From NCBI GenBank assembly GCA_903813345.2, contig CAIIXF020000004.1, positions 8,205,525 to 8,269,524 of the forward strand: 64,000 nucleotides of DNA. The letters run 5' to 3'. Position 1 is the first letter of the stretch, and the number at the start of each line of letters is the position of its first letter. Source of the stretch: Owenia fusiformis (Eukaryota; Annelida; Polychaeta; Sabellida; Oweniidae). The translations under genes were made by a program, and so were the position numbers. Under the pieces are notes generated by a model. That model made no database searches. It saw nothing but the letters and a program-made list of their open reading frames with translations, and was not told where the DNA came from. This document shows positions 37,781-50,769 of this stretch, in pieces.

Positions 37781-40754
37781 TAAAAAATTAAATTTCTTAG
37801 TAACGAATCTTGTCGCAACCTCGCGAATCAGGACAGCATAACATTGGTATCACGTTGACATCGGTAAGCCCGGTCAATAATGGGTCCGAAAGTTCACGAT
37901 CATATATATATTCTTACTAGATTCTCGGCACATAGACTTATATGGACATTCTACAAATTTTGAACCGCATTGTCCAGCACGAATCGCACTCCTTCTTGGT
38001 GAAAATTCAAGACTGCCGCCAACATTTTAGACAATTATCACAGTCGAAGAGAATATTCTGGCGAAAGGAATATCTATCTCATTAGAATAACGTATGGACG
38101 TCCGTGACAATTATATAATATTCATTTGATAATTTTTTTCATTCCCTTTTCTCAATAATATATATTAGATTAATTATGTTTTCCAATATCAATTGATAAT
38201 ATTTCTACCCTGAAAAATATCTAAAAAGAAGATTTTGGTTGTTCAGTACCACCCATTGTTAAGATTTCGTCCAAATTTTCGATAAATCAATAAAATATGC
38301 TCATTTCGTATAACTTATTATATGTGGCATATATACATATCAGATGTCTATCCTTTTTTCATCATAATATAAGAGGCTTGTATGTTTTAGTAGAAACGTA
38401 AATCCTTTCCAAACATTTAGATTTAAGAATTTCTCCCATTGGTGATATTGTTCAAAATCAAAACTGTGTTTTGCGATATATTGAACTGTTGAAGTAAGTG
38501 TGTAATAGTTTGGAATTTTCATGCGAATTGCGTATATGTCACGCAATCGTTCGTATTGTCTTTAGTCTTCACTTTTTTTGTGGATGGTGTTCGGCAGTTG
38601 GCATTCTGCATTCAGAGACAGCATTCCTTTTTTCTTTTTAAATCATGTATATATTTCTTATTTTATAAATTTGTATACGTCAGGTCATTTTACAATATTG
38701 CAATATTTTTTAAAATAGATACAATTGCAATTATTTAAAACATCATTACAATAGTTTACAAATATAATGTAACATAAGTTGTTTAACCATTCATCAAAAT
38801 AAGTATACTTAGTGTCTTGTACCTTATAGCCAAAGACAAGAGTTTTATACTTTTTCAAGCTTAATTCAATTTTAAAATCATCTAAAATATAATTTTCAAG
38901 TGGGTCTATTACATTAGTAGGCCTACTCTATGATACTGAAAGAACAAATGTTTAAAGTATTCTACTTGTCTGCAAATATCACACTTGTCATTAACAATTA
39001 TTTTCCATCATGATCTTAGGAGTCACTGGCGAACCCAGAAAAAAGCTTAAAAAGACCCTTTTGGTCAATACTGGGCCTTTTAAGGCCTTATTTTTCAATT
39101 TCAAGCCAAATTTTGAAGAAACGGTCCTCAAAATTTTGGCCAACTTTTGGGTTTTAGGGAAGTTTTTTCTCTGATCTGAATTTGCCCCCCTTGTTGGTTC
39201 CCAGATCCGCCCCTGGAAGTAATTGTTTGCATGGTAGAATGTAATGTAAAAGTTTGTATTTGAAATTGGCCACTTTTTTATTTTTGGATTGCTTTAAAAG
39301 TATCCAAGTATGTTGAAACAGCATTTGACTATTTTGAATTTCACATTTCAGATTAATTCAAAATGATTCCAAATATGTTTAGTTGCTATAAGTTCCAGCA
39401 AGATTGAATATATGTCTCTAGGACTTCCATGTTTATCCAAAAATCTATAATGCTTCAATTTACAGTCATAAAACCGTATTAACATACTAGTATACGTACA
39501 TCTGCTTGCCTCACTAAATATTTTAACTCTATATTGAAATGGCAAAGATTGCTTAACAGTTATATATTCTGCCATCCATTTGACCCTAGATTTGAGCTTC
39601 AGACCCTATATTTAAGGGGTCAGCACCCTGTATTTGTAACAAATGTTAGGTTGTAACAATGTGCATGTTAATGCCTTAATCGTTAATGGATGAAGTGGGA
39701 TGGGAGGTATCCCACTTATAGAGGTCCATTTAACATTAATGAGTTGGTCTTGGCACTCTGAAATGTTCCACTTGACATATTTCACTCCAATCCGTCCAGC
39801 TCTGTGAACGAGCACTCTTTCATTGGTAAAGGGTGTATTTGAGAGTAAATATCAACTGAACGATTCCTCCATGGGCCAGTATTTAGCCTAATAAAAACTG
39901 TCGAAAGACGAAAATACAGGTGATACAGATCTTCAAATAAACCATATGCAAAGTTAAATTATGCTATTCTTATTGCAAAGTGGCGTTAACATATTAACAT
40001 ACACAGGGGTCTACAATTTTTAAACCAATTTTCTTTATGCCCCATGGGGCTTTTTGAGAGGGAACAACATTTTTCCAATGTGTGATGGGCGTTCATAAAA
40101 GGGAAATAGTTTTACCAAGCCAGTGGGCATTTATTTAGTAAAGTTGACGTGTACATCTTTTGAAACCAAAAATTATTCTTCATTTTAGGTACTCTGTTCG
40201 AGAAATAGAGATTAAATTCAAAAAGATGAAGTGAGTACATGGCGAAAATGAAACTTCTTGCGAATGGGAGAACATATCCAATTTGATACGAGGACAGCCT
40301 GTCTTCGTTTCCAGTTAATCCCAAGTGATTAAGTTTAGAATGTTTTGTTCTTTTACATTTTACGATTTGATAAGAGACAGAGACTAAGAAATTAAATGCG
40401 ACGAAACATTTTGACAACGTAATATGTGTACTGTTTATTCTTAAAGTTTTATGCGTTAACTTATTTTATCGGTTTCAAAATGTTTCATTTTATTTTGCCT
40501 ATATAAAATATATTGAATAAGATAAGATCAACTGTTCCGTAATATATATTGTGTTTTGATGAGCTTTTTTAGAATCACAATGTAAAATAAATCCCCCGTT
40601 CCCGTCATTCTGGTAACGCCGTGTAATGGATGCAATTCAAAGTGAGAGCGAGATCTATACATCAGAATGCGTCCATGCCATTAATTTTGCCAAATACATG
40701 ACATGAAACTGGCCTGAGGTGCGTCCTTTATCTGGTAAGTTATGACTAAATTTT

Positions 40755-40920
40755 TCGGAGAACTGGGTTTCGGAGAACTGGGTTTCGGAAAACTGGGTTT
40801 CGGAGAACTGGGTTTCGGAGAACTGGGTTTCGGAAAACTGGGTTTCGGAGAACTGGGTTTCGGACAACTGGGTTTCGGACAACTGGGTTTCGGACAACTG
40901 GGTTTCGGACAACTGGGGTG
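40755..40920. repeat. 15-bp array, right end (11 units)
   Basis: The complement of the left array: outermost four units carry GTTGTCC, inner units GTTCTCC or GTTTTCC. The order outer-to-inner mirrors the left array. Confidence 0.95.
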
Positions 40921-43324
40921 CACCCTCATGGAAGTTAACAGGAAATGACAAAACAAAAAATGACAAAGCCATGCTGGATTTTGAAATTTTTTTGAACCAA
41001 GATAACAGAGTTCTGTTTGGACCTCCAGTCAGTTTAACTAGTTCCAAAATTTCATTTACATGACCAGGAACACAATTGAAAGGGTCAGAATGACCATAAA
41101 CATGATAAAATAACCTTTTTAGCCCTCTGAAAATGTGACTGAAAAATAGCTAAAAGTAGGTGCTCAGGAAAGGTCAATGAACAGAATCTTTTGATTTTTT
41201 CAGAATATGTGTCCAATATATTGCTCTAAATGACACAATCTTTGAAATTTTAAAAAATCGTCTGAAACAATAATGGCTGTAGTAAAAAGGAAAATAGATC
41301 GATTTTTAATTCAGTTTTTTTCAATTTTTTCTTTTTCTAAGAATGATATCAAATTTTTTTGAATTGTATCATTTAGAGCAATATATTGGGCACATTTTCT
41401 GAAAAAGTCAAAAGATTCTGTTCAGTGACCTTTCCTGAGCACCTACTCTTAGCTATTTTTTAGTCACATTTTCAGAGGGCTGAAAAGGTTATTCTATCAT
41501 GTTTATGGTCATTCTGACCATTTCAACTGTGTTCCTGGTCATGTAAATGATATGTGGAACTAGTTAAACTGACTGGAGGTCCAAACAGAACTCTGTTATC
41601 TTGGTTCAAAAAATTTTCAAAATCCAGCATGGCTTTGTCATTTTTTGTTTTGTCACTTCCTGTTAACTTCCATGAGACCTTAAACGACAGGAAGTTATAA
41701 ATAGGTAGGAGCTCAACTAAACTTAAATTTGCAGAAATGAAACTTGTAACAGATTTGAACCAAATTAGCTATACATGAATAGCAAAATCCATTGATTCAG
41801 AAGAAAAATGATGATATAGTAAAAAGTCATTGTAATCCTTGCCTAATGAATCAATTAGAGTCCATTTCACTGCTTCATTTCGTCAGTAGAACGGCAAAAA
41901 TAAGAAATTGGGAGACCATTGTGCAATAATATATGGAAAAGTATATTCATGTTAATATTTTCAAAATAGGCTATGCAAACAATACCGAAAAATAGGGCAT
42001 GCATTGAAAACCAAAGAGCACTTATTTAACATGATTATAACGTTCCCATTTGTCAAATACAAAGAACTTGCATGCAAGGTAACCTAAGGACAAGACCTGC
42101 TGTGAAAAAAGCATTGTTTCTCATTCATTCATTGTTTGCAATAACAGGATAAAACCCACAGCATTGTGAAAATAATCTCCAGATCTCATTTCTTAATCAC
42201 ACTTCAAAGTAAATCTATGGAATGATATGGCAGAAACCAATACCAAAACAAACTTATATTTTTGTCCTGATGAATCTTTGACAGAAAAATTCTAAATAAG
42301 ATTTAAAAAAATACAAATACCATAGGGGAGGATCCGATTTAGATGTTGATAATTTAATTTTTAAATATCCTTTCTCAAAATTACGCAACAAAAAATGTTG
42401 GCGTCTTTGAAAATTTGAACCCACTTATAGGAAAAAAACCACCAGTTATTTTCCAAAAATGCCATTTTCCCATCTCCGCATCATACCAGAATGATGATTA
42501 ATGACATCTCAATACTTCTCGGAGAAGATGTAATGAGTATCAAAATACCATGTTTTTCATTACACCCTACCCATTTTATGGATTAATTAAGGAAGGAGTT
42601 TGACTCAGTGAGAGTGGGGTACACATACTATCATTACTCAAAACAAACATCATGATGAAATTAGTCTTTGGGTACCTGGAAATCCAGACTGTTTTACCAC
42701 ATATGATGTTAAAGTTCATCTTTTGTGTCCTTGTTGTTGAAAAGCAGATGTTAAAGTAGATTCGGGAGTACATTCAGGTTTATCTCATTATGATGACGGT
42801 TTGCAAACTTTGTTCTGTACATCACATTTATATTTGTTTGAGTCATTAACTTAAACAGAATGCCACTGATTAATTAGATCATTAGATCATTGTATCAGAC
42901 AAAAATGTACATAACTATTAGGAAGATGGATAAAAAGCATATCTAATATTTGCTGGTAAGATAACATGGAATAACAATGCTTGCATGGTGTAAACAAGAG
43001 GTTCAAGGGAGTACTAAGCACACTCATGATCTAACATTTAAATCTATCTACAAAGTACCAGTGAAGATAAAAGTCAGACCCATCTAAAGTATTTCTTACA
43101 TCAGATAAATTGATATTCTCATATGATTCCTTAACTCCTGAATTTCATCAAATCATAAATTAGATTTTTTTCAAATTCTACTCAGAAACTTGGATTAACC
43201 TGTTGCTCCTAATTGAATCAAATTTTATTTTTAAAAATCTGTATTATCTTTGTTTACATGGTGTTGTTACAGAATATACCAAAAGGACTGACCCTTGAAA
43301 AAATAGTCACAACTGTTCTATGGT

Positions 43325-43470
43325 TTTCTCTCTAAAAAATGAATGACCAGATTTTCTTGCGTTTCTAAACAATTTAGAGTGATGACTATATGTCTGTTTA
43401 CTTTATTTCTTGCTGATTGTGCTCCTTTTCATTCTATTTTGCATGTCAAAATTTGACCTCTGTATTTTAT
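43325..43470 (+). repeat. ACAATTTAGAGTG dispersed repeat, copy 1
   Basis: Member of an unclassified ~150-bp family. It contains, in order, TTTCTCTCTAAAAAATGAATG, a CTTGCGTTTCTA word, CAATTTAGAGTGATG, TTTACTTTATTTCTTGCTGA and CATTCTATTTTGCATGTC. Further copies are at 43590, 48158, 48375 (inverted), 58722 and 60818. Confidence 0.8.
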
Positions 43471-43589
43471 CTCCTGGGCAATTATTGATAAGGGATTAAT
43501 AATGTTGGATCATAACTCTTTAGGACTGATAAAAGTTGAGATATGTTGACCATACTCAAAATGTCTATCTGTTCATGCTTATTCCACCC

Positions 43590-43740
43590 GATTTCTCCCT
43601 AAAATTTGAATGAAGTATCTGAATATCTTGCATTTCTTTACAATTTAGAGTGTTGTCAACATTCCTATTTGCTTTATTCCTTGCTAATTCCATGTTTTCC
43701 TACTTTATTTCCAATTTCAAAACATGACTACAGTGACATT
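43590..43740 (+). repeat. ACAATTTAGAGTG dispersed repeat, copy 2
   Basis: Same family and orientation: TTTCTCCCTAAAATTTGAATG, ACAATTTAGAGTGTTG, TTTATTCCTTGCTAATTCC, then TTTCAAAACATGACTA. About 120 bp separate it from copy 1. Confidence 0.8.
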
Positions 43741-45762
43741 ATGTAGAATAGTTAATAGGATTTGAGAATATTCCTTGAGATTAAGTCATTTATTTTGTGC
43801 TAATACAAATGGATATGAAATGGAAATCATCGAAAAACTGACACGAAAAGAAACATGAAAGAGTAGTTCTGCCAAAAGTAACGCTCGCTTCAAATTGATT
43901 ATGTAATCTGCTAATCATTCTGTGGGCGTTTTGCATGATTCTGATTCACAAAAACATATCTCTTTGTTAGACGAAAAGAAAGGGACATATAAATGATGGG
44001 CTTTTTGGTTTCAAAATGTTTCTGGCTGAAAGGTAAGAGTAACAGGAATCAAAAAGACATGTAGTTAAAATTGGGACCCTTATGTATTTTAATGTTCCGA
44101 TTTTTTCAAGATTCATCTTTGAAAATTAACAAAATTCTTAAAATTTTCAAACACCAGTGTCAAGCATATCTCAAAAAGGTGTCGGCCTAACTTTTATTTT
44201 TTTATGTTTTTTTTTCAGAATAGATTTTTCACTGTGGCAATATCGAAATTCTTTATAATGAACAATCTGGGAAATCTAAAAGTGATAGATTGGAATATGA
44301 TTGTTTTATTAATTGATTGCTTGTTTCAGTTGATTGATTGCTTGTCCCTCTAAGGAGTTTCATAATGAAGCATGACTATTTTACATAGAGTTCAATGGAA
44401 TGTTTCTTTGATTTTCAAACCAATAAAATAATCTCATTATGAAACAATATTCCATTTAGACCCTTTAAACAGATGTAAATGAATGTAATCAAAAACTTTT
44501 AAATTTCATGTTAACTCAAACAAACTCACTTTGTATCTCTTAAGCATGAATCAATGGCTTTTGGGTTTTTATGACCCCAACAAAAAGTTGTGACATATTG
44601 TTACAGCCACCTCAGACAGACATGCCATCCATGTCTGCAAAAATGCACTTTTGTAACTTTTAGTGGTGACATTTTGTCATGTTAATGCCCTGTCAGTTTT
44701 AAATGTTGAAAAATCTTTAGTCAATCGTCATGATTTAAAAGTACAAACTTGTATTCTTTCATGTGATTTTCTGGAAATGTTTTGAACTTCAACGCGGATG
44801 CTTTTTAAAGGATTAGTAAATATCAATATATACTTGATTTCTATAGATTTCAATAGGTCCACTTAGGTTTCAATAAACTTACAAAAAATAGAGTTCTACC
44901 TATTTGTAAAAAAACAATCTCACTGAACAAATATTTTCAAGGACGCGTTTAAAATTGCATACATCACCCAAGAGTCAATTTTCTTGAGTCAATACCCATT
45001 GTTTTTTTAAGAATTTTGCTACACTTCAAAAGATATATAATCGATAATTTGGGAGTTTCTGATGTATGATGTTTTTACAAGATACAGGCCCGGGTTCATT
45101 TTTTATTGTAGTTAACATACATGATTAATGCTGATTTTAGTGGACTTTTACAGAGATACACCAACAAAATAAGGAAATAATCAGTAAGGGGTCTTCACCT
45201 TGGTAATAATTGAAATCCCTCGCAAAATTATTCCAAAGTCAAAAAGTTATTTTTTCAAATAAATCTACCAAACAACATCAAAGTTTATGAACAAACACTT
45301 AAAACATTGTGTTTTCTCTACTCAATCGATAAGAAGTAAACATGTTTTTTAAAAATCTGTACTAGGTATAAAAGTTCTGTACTCCATCAACTTTGCAAAC
45401 TCCTGTAAGATTGAACATCATTTTTATCACTTCCAAACAAGAGGTAAAATATAGAGGAACATTCTAACCCAGAAAAACACATTTTTATGATACTTCAAAC
45501 CTCTTAAGTCAATCTTACATCCTTTTAAATGATCAATTACCATTTCCAAAGCTCTTATTTGCCTAATTTTGACCTTATAATTCATGAACTAGTCTCAGTA
45601 TATCTACCACAACATGGTGCATCCTCACTAATTGGAATGCCATCTTTATCCGATATGTTTTTTAATAATTCGCTGCGTTCAAGTGGAGGTTCATGTTCAC
45701 CTTTGTATACTCAAATTACTTCTAGTTTTTACACAAAATGTCTATTACTAAACTATTACCAA

Positions 45763-45849
45763 TACCCTTTGCATTCGTTTGACTTCGTTCCTCAAATTAC
45801 TCAAAAGAGAGCTTCATCTTTAGTTAATAACTAGACTGTGCACAGGGTA
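45763..45849. mobile_element. TACCCT MITE, copy B
   Basis: 87 bp, ends TACCCT and AGGGTA, flanked by ATTACCAA (8 bp) on both sides. Internal words TTGCATTCGTTTGACTTC and AAGAGAGCTTCATCT match copy A. Confidence 0.9.
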
Positions 45850-48157
45850 ATTACCAACACTCTGTTATGCCTATTTCACGATTGCAAGTTGAAGATTTTG
45901 TAGGTTCACTTAGAATTATCTAGAAATGGTTATCTATGTTGACTTTGTCTCGTCAATTTTTTGCCTCACCTGTGGTGAGAGGCAAGCTATTTTTAGCATT
46001 GATGTTGCAATTCTTGTATTCTGAAACATACTGATGAGTACTAAAAACAAGTTCTATGGTAAAAGAGATAAAATACAATATAATATTCTGAGTCAAGAAG
46101 TTTATGGAGATTAAAAAAGTAGATAAAATGATTCTACCTCCCTCCAAAAAAATCTCAAGTTCCGTCCCTTATCTACATCTACTTTCACTTGACTTATTAC
46201 TCCAGAAAGCCATGAAACATCAGAATTGAAGAATGAGACAGAAGTCGGAATCTGCATATAGTGGATGTACGTCATAGTTCTAATACAACCCTTAGTAATT
46301 AGTTCTACAATGTGACTTGAATACCTAATAACATGATTACAAATTGTGCACTACAGCCAAGTGCAAAACCTTTTTTTGCTAAATCCATAGGGATCGACAA
46401 TTAAAAAATTGTGCTGAGTAAATAAAGTAGGGGGGGGAGGTACTATGGGTACATGAGGGTATGATAATGGATTAGGAACCTGAGGAGTGGTATTTGTTCA
46501 AAAAAGAGTATTTGCATACTAGGGTCACTTTATATTTACAAAAGATCTACAAGATCTTTGATGAGTTAATTCTGACCACATCTCATGACTATGAGAGATC
46601 TATTCTAGTAGCAGGATGTCTATGAAATAAACATCTTTGACTTTTGTTTTATTCCATAAACATATCCAGATGGTTTGTTGAATTCATGTTTTTCTTTTAT
46701 ACTATAGTATTCATTTGAGATTTGTTGATTTGTTTCCTCACGTTTAAAAGTAAACAACTCCATTTGTCAATAACCTCAAGTTGTTTTCTGCCAGTATTCA
46801 TTTGAGAATATGCTCTCTCTATCAATATTCATTTGAGATTGCAGACTCTGGCTCCCAGTGTCACATAAATGAAATAAAATGATCACATCATTGGATGCTT
46901 GAATTGAACTTATTTTTTTATTATTCATTTGAGATTTTAGATTTTTCAATATAAAGAGCGGAATGATATCTTGGAACAGATCTCTTAATTATGAGGTCAT
47001 TGTTAATAATAAAAAATACAAAAATGATTTTTTGTTGCGAGATCACTAAATTGTACTCCAAATAGAATCAATCAATACACTTGCGTGTATTTACAACCTG
47101 CAATTCTCACTCTATTACCTCAAGCAAAATACATGAATATCAGGCAAAATAGAAATATGGGGTCTTTTTTCCAGTTAATGGTAATTTGTATTCATTATTA
47201 GGATTACTTACTACACGATGGCTATCATCTTGTTATGTCAAAAGTATTAATTAAAGGGCTCACATTCTTAGACTCATAACATCTTTTTGTTTCGCCTGAA
47301 ACAGGGCTGAGAAGAAATGAGATGTCATGGTTTATCATGATTAGGGCCAGAATGTGAATCTTTCAATATCTTTGAGTTTAAGGGGAAATTAAAGTAGGGA
47401 GAGGGGGGGGGGGCTATGAGGATTAGGACAATTGACAGAAGAAGGGCCTCAAAAACAACCTCTGGAGAAGATTGCATATATGCATGCAGATTATGTGGCT
47501 TCTAAAATGCAAATCAACATTCTGAATTTTTGTTACATATTTCAATATATTTTCATCAAATTGGGAGATGGCATGGGAGGGGAGACCAAAAGGGGGGGGG
47601 GTGTTAAACCATGATAAAATTATCTGAAATTTCCACAACCATCAATATATGGGCTGCTTTCATGTTTTGGGATATAACATTGATGAAATGCCTAAAATTA
47701 GATGTTGCTCCAGACTAAGGCCCACATTGCCTCCTTTTGTTTGGGAAGGTCATGGCGCTCATCGAAATGTACGTGACATACCTTCGACAAGTCAATATGC
47801 CTTACATGGATTGTTTTTTAAACTCATTGGGCTTTATCATTGTCACATTAATGAACTCCACGATTATCTTGAGATAACAGATGATTACTGACCATTTGGG
47901 AGCATTGAAAGTAAATCATCATTATTCATCAAATCATCAATAAATTCACCAAGGGATCCAATAACAAACCAAACATCATTGAAGGTCGCTGTGACCTAAG
48001 AATGATTACATCCATCAAACTCAACAATAGACAACAAAGTAGGCTTAGCAGAATCTTAGAGCATTACTTCTACCAAACAACTGATCAATTTAGCTGTGTC
48101 TATTGATTAGCCCTTGAAAAAAATTAAGATTGGTATATGCCTTTTTACGCATTTTCT

Positions 48158-48500
48158 CTCTTAAGTTTGAAGGAACTTGCCTTAATTGTTTTCATTTTGT
48201 ACAATTTAGAGTGTTGACTACACACCTCTCTATTTAATTCCTCGCTGATTTCACTCTTTTTCACCCTACTTTGCATTTCAAAACCCAACCGTCATGTATT
48301 ATTTCTCACAGTGAGACTTTGATATATAATGATATCACCAGTTCATGTAATTATATGGTAGTCATGTTTTAAAACGCAAAATACGACAAAAAAGAGAGAA
48401 ATTACTCAAAAATAAAATAAACACACATGTAGTTGACACTCTAAATTGTATAAAAATGCTAAAAAATCTGACACTTCATTCAAATTCTAGAGAGAAAATC
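48158..48500. repeat. ACAATTTAGAGTG dispersed repeat, copies 3 and 4 as an inverted pair
   Basis: A plus-oriented copy at 48158-48305 and a minus-oriented copy at 48375-48500 face each other, forming a potential hairpin of about 130 bp per arm. Confidence 0.75.
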
Positions 48501-50584
48501 CAAGAAATAAGCATGATTAAATTGCTGTTTTTCCTCCGGCAATTAGCAGAAGACTGCTTGGTATTCCAAGGGGAGAGCAGCAATGATTATCCACCATCAA
48601 CAAACAGTGAGATAACACACTTGGATTTATAGCATGCACAGGATAGATAGCAAAACAAGAAGTGGGGCTTTGATAAAGTAAAAGTAAACTAAGATATTTC
48701 ATTCTGTTCAGATAATACAGGTAGAAGGTCAGTTTCATCATATGAACTATGCATCCATTTTATTAACTAGGTACGACTTGGGAAACAATTTTCTTTAAGA
48801 ATATGACATTTTCTGAAGGATAAGAAGTTTGATTGAGGAATTGTCAGGTAAGTGTATAATTTTTAATGTACCTGATACAGGTAAATATGATAATCTGATC
48901 AGATACCATTGGAAAGATAATAAATCAGTAATACACTGTTGGACATTTAATAATTGTTATATAAACAATATGAGTAAAATATCCACCATGGAAATTATAT
49001 CTGAATATTTATAATGTCATAATCATGAGCTAACCATTTTATGTAACCAATAATTTACATACTCCTAAATTATTGGTTAAATTTTCCATGTTTCTCTAAT
49101 TGTATACAATAATCACATCATTGTGTACAGAACACCTCTATACGTGCACACCTTTCTACAATGAACACCTTGAAGTCGGAACATTTTAAGGTCCCATTCT
49201 ATTTATTTTATTTATTTTCTAGTGATTCCCATGTTAACACCTCTTTATTCTAATATTACACAAATATTGAATTCTGTATGCCTGTATATATTTCTTCGCA
49301 TAATGTGTACACTATAACTTATTGTAAGAACCTTTAACAAAGTCTATAAGCTGTTTATAGGTTTTACTGTAAATGTAACTGGTAATTTACACATACGTCA
49401 TCAGCTTGACTATAAATAAATCAGAATCACAAGCCCAACTAGACATATAATGGGATTAATATAGGACTATTCTACCATTTAGAAATCATAATCTTGCTTT
49501 AGACATACATTTTATATACTACAATGGTTTGAGTTGATTTAAATCCCCATTGAGGTCACAAAGGTTGGACATTGAAAAGGCCAGGCTAAGTGATAATAAG
49601 ATATTGATAAAGTTCAATGGACAGAGTTAGACTTAGAGAATTTATGTTTAAATACATCATCAAAGGCATATATTGGTTTCATTGCTGTTTTGAAATCACT
49701 CTGGTTGTCGCCCGATACAATTATAAACAACTAAGAACTCGTACTTGAAATCTAAGTTATAGCAAGTTTTAAATAATATATGGATTAAATACAATTTTAG
49801 GAATATTGTTACATTTTCAAGATTTAATAAAAAGTTACTGAAGTTCTACTGTGGCTGTATAAATATTACTACAAAGGATTTAAGGAGGATATGGTGCTAT
49901 TTTTCATTATCAGGAAAAGAAAATATTCATTCTAAACAAGCAAGAATATAAAGGAGCTCTAGAAGCAGTTAAATATAAGGTATATAGATAGAAAAACATG
50001 TAAATTAAGATTTAAGATTTCTGGTATAAAGTAGCTAATTTTTGTTAAAGAAATGCTTTACATTCAATTTATTTTTAAGTTAAATTATTTGATCAGAAAT
50101 AGATGATGTTGAAAATGTGTTTTTTTTGTTTTTTTAATTGCCAAACATAGTTGTATTTTATGAAAGTTCATGTTTTCAAACCTTTGGAGGGGAGCGTGTG
50201 ACTTCTATCAGTAGTTCTTGTGTCAGTCAGCTATTTTGTTGGTATTCCCAATATTTCAACAACATTACTCACATGCTGTTTGTATGTACCAAACTGCAGG
50301 AACATGAGGCTTCTGCCTGAATGCTGGAATGTATGCTTTTACCTGAGTCGTACACATAGCTTTTCCCTGAATGCGTGCATGAGGCTTTTGAGTTTCATAA
50401 TTGTCAAATATTATTTCCTTAAAAGATCCTCAAAATTGGAAATGTCAATTTAGGCGTTTCAATTTTAAATAATTTCTCAAATTTTTCAGAATGCACAAAG
50501 GGCAACATCTAAACTTAACATTTTTCAAAGGCATACCAAGTACAATTACTATAATTAAAAAATGATTTTATTCTGTATTTTCAG

Positions 50585-50769
50585 AATGCTGTTCAGAGTA
50601 AAAAAGAGGTTGAAATGGCTGGAGATACTGGGTGTACAACACAGAAAAGAACAGATAGCCAATTCACCGTGGAGATGGGCATTTAGGACTTGTTTAATTA
50701 TAACATTTATAATAGGCACAATTTTATATCATCAAGCAGCACCAGATAACATTAATATACATAATTCAG
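50585..50769 (+). CDS. First coding exon of a multi-pass membrane protein, unidentified
   Basis: Acceptor CTGTATTTTCAG ends at 50584, ATG follows one base later (50586), and donor GTGAGT begins at 50770 in phase 1. It encodes 61 residues: a basic amphipathic start (MLFRVKKRLKWLEILG), SPWRWAFRT, then a hydrophobic segment CLIITFIIGTILY, followed by a polar loop. Because the acceptor lies directly before the ATG, the 5' UTR must come from an upstream exon. The phase matches the exon at 55660. With the next exon it gives two membrane segments separated by a Ser-rich, N-glycosylatable loop. A sodium/potassium/calcium-exchanger-like N-terminus is possible but not proven. Confidence 0.7.

Larger units (their letters stand above)
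37651..40925. mobile_element. 3.3-kb nested element with inverted 15-bp-array ends, non-coding
   Basis: The ends GGGGTCAACCCAGTTG and complement of GGGTGCACCCCAGTTG are inverted. Each continues into a 15-bp tandem array, eight units at the left and eleven at the right. TCATGGAAG (37642-37650 and 40926-40934) is duplicated at both sides, a 9-bp target duplication. The 9-bp size and array-bearing ends recall Mutator-like elements, but there is no transposase frame inside, so the superfamily is a guess. A GTTCCACTT-type word and a short CACTGGCGAACCC repeat (39026-39216) lie within. Confidence 0.85.
37634..41683. mobile_element. TTAA-flanked foldback element, split by a nested insertion
   Basis: The outer ends TTAAGGTCTCATGGAAG and CTTCCATGAGACCTTAA are perfect complements. 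The two arms (37634-37650 plus 40926-41290, and about 41310-41683) pair over about 350 bp. A TTAA target is typical of piggyBac- and Kolobok-type transposons. The left arm was later split by the 3.3-kb element at 37651..40925; the right arm is intact. Confidence 0.88.
27480..50584 (+). other. Long intron or intergenic tract, repeats only
   Basis: I find no coding exon in these 23 kb. It contains the MITEs, satellites and nested elements listed separately. Stretches 28800-31490, 33420-37070, 41700-43300 and 43760-48140 are AT-rich and show nothing further that I can support. Small local repeats include a 32-bp unit three times at 33290-33400, TTCCACTT words at 37070-37230, and TATTCATTTGAGA four times between 46707 and 46935. 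Confidence 0.45.

Noticed and set aside
37644-40956. ORFs with SCPKP, ETQLS and FGELG repeats
   Set aside because: Each is one of the frames of the 15-bp arrays in the transposon ends; they stop at the array edges.
47649-47891. 80-codon ORF
   Set aside because: No recognisable domain and no splice sites in register.
48780-48850. Exon ending at GTCAG followed by GTAAGTG (48847)
   Set aside because: The donor looks good but there is no convincing acceptor or coding frame; noted only as an exposed donor.
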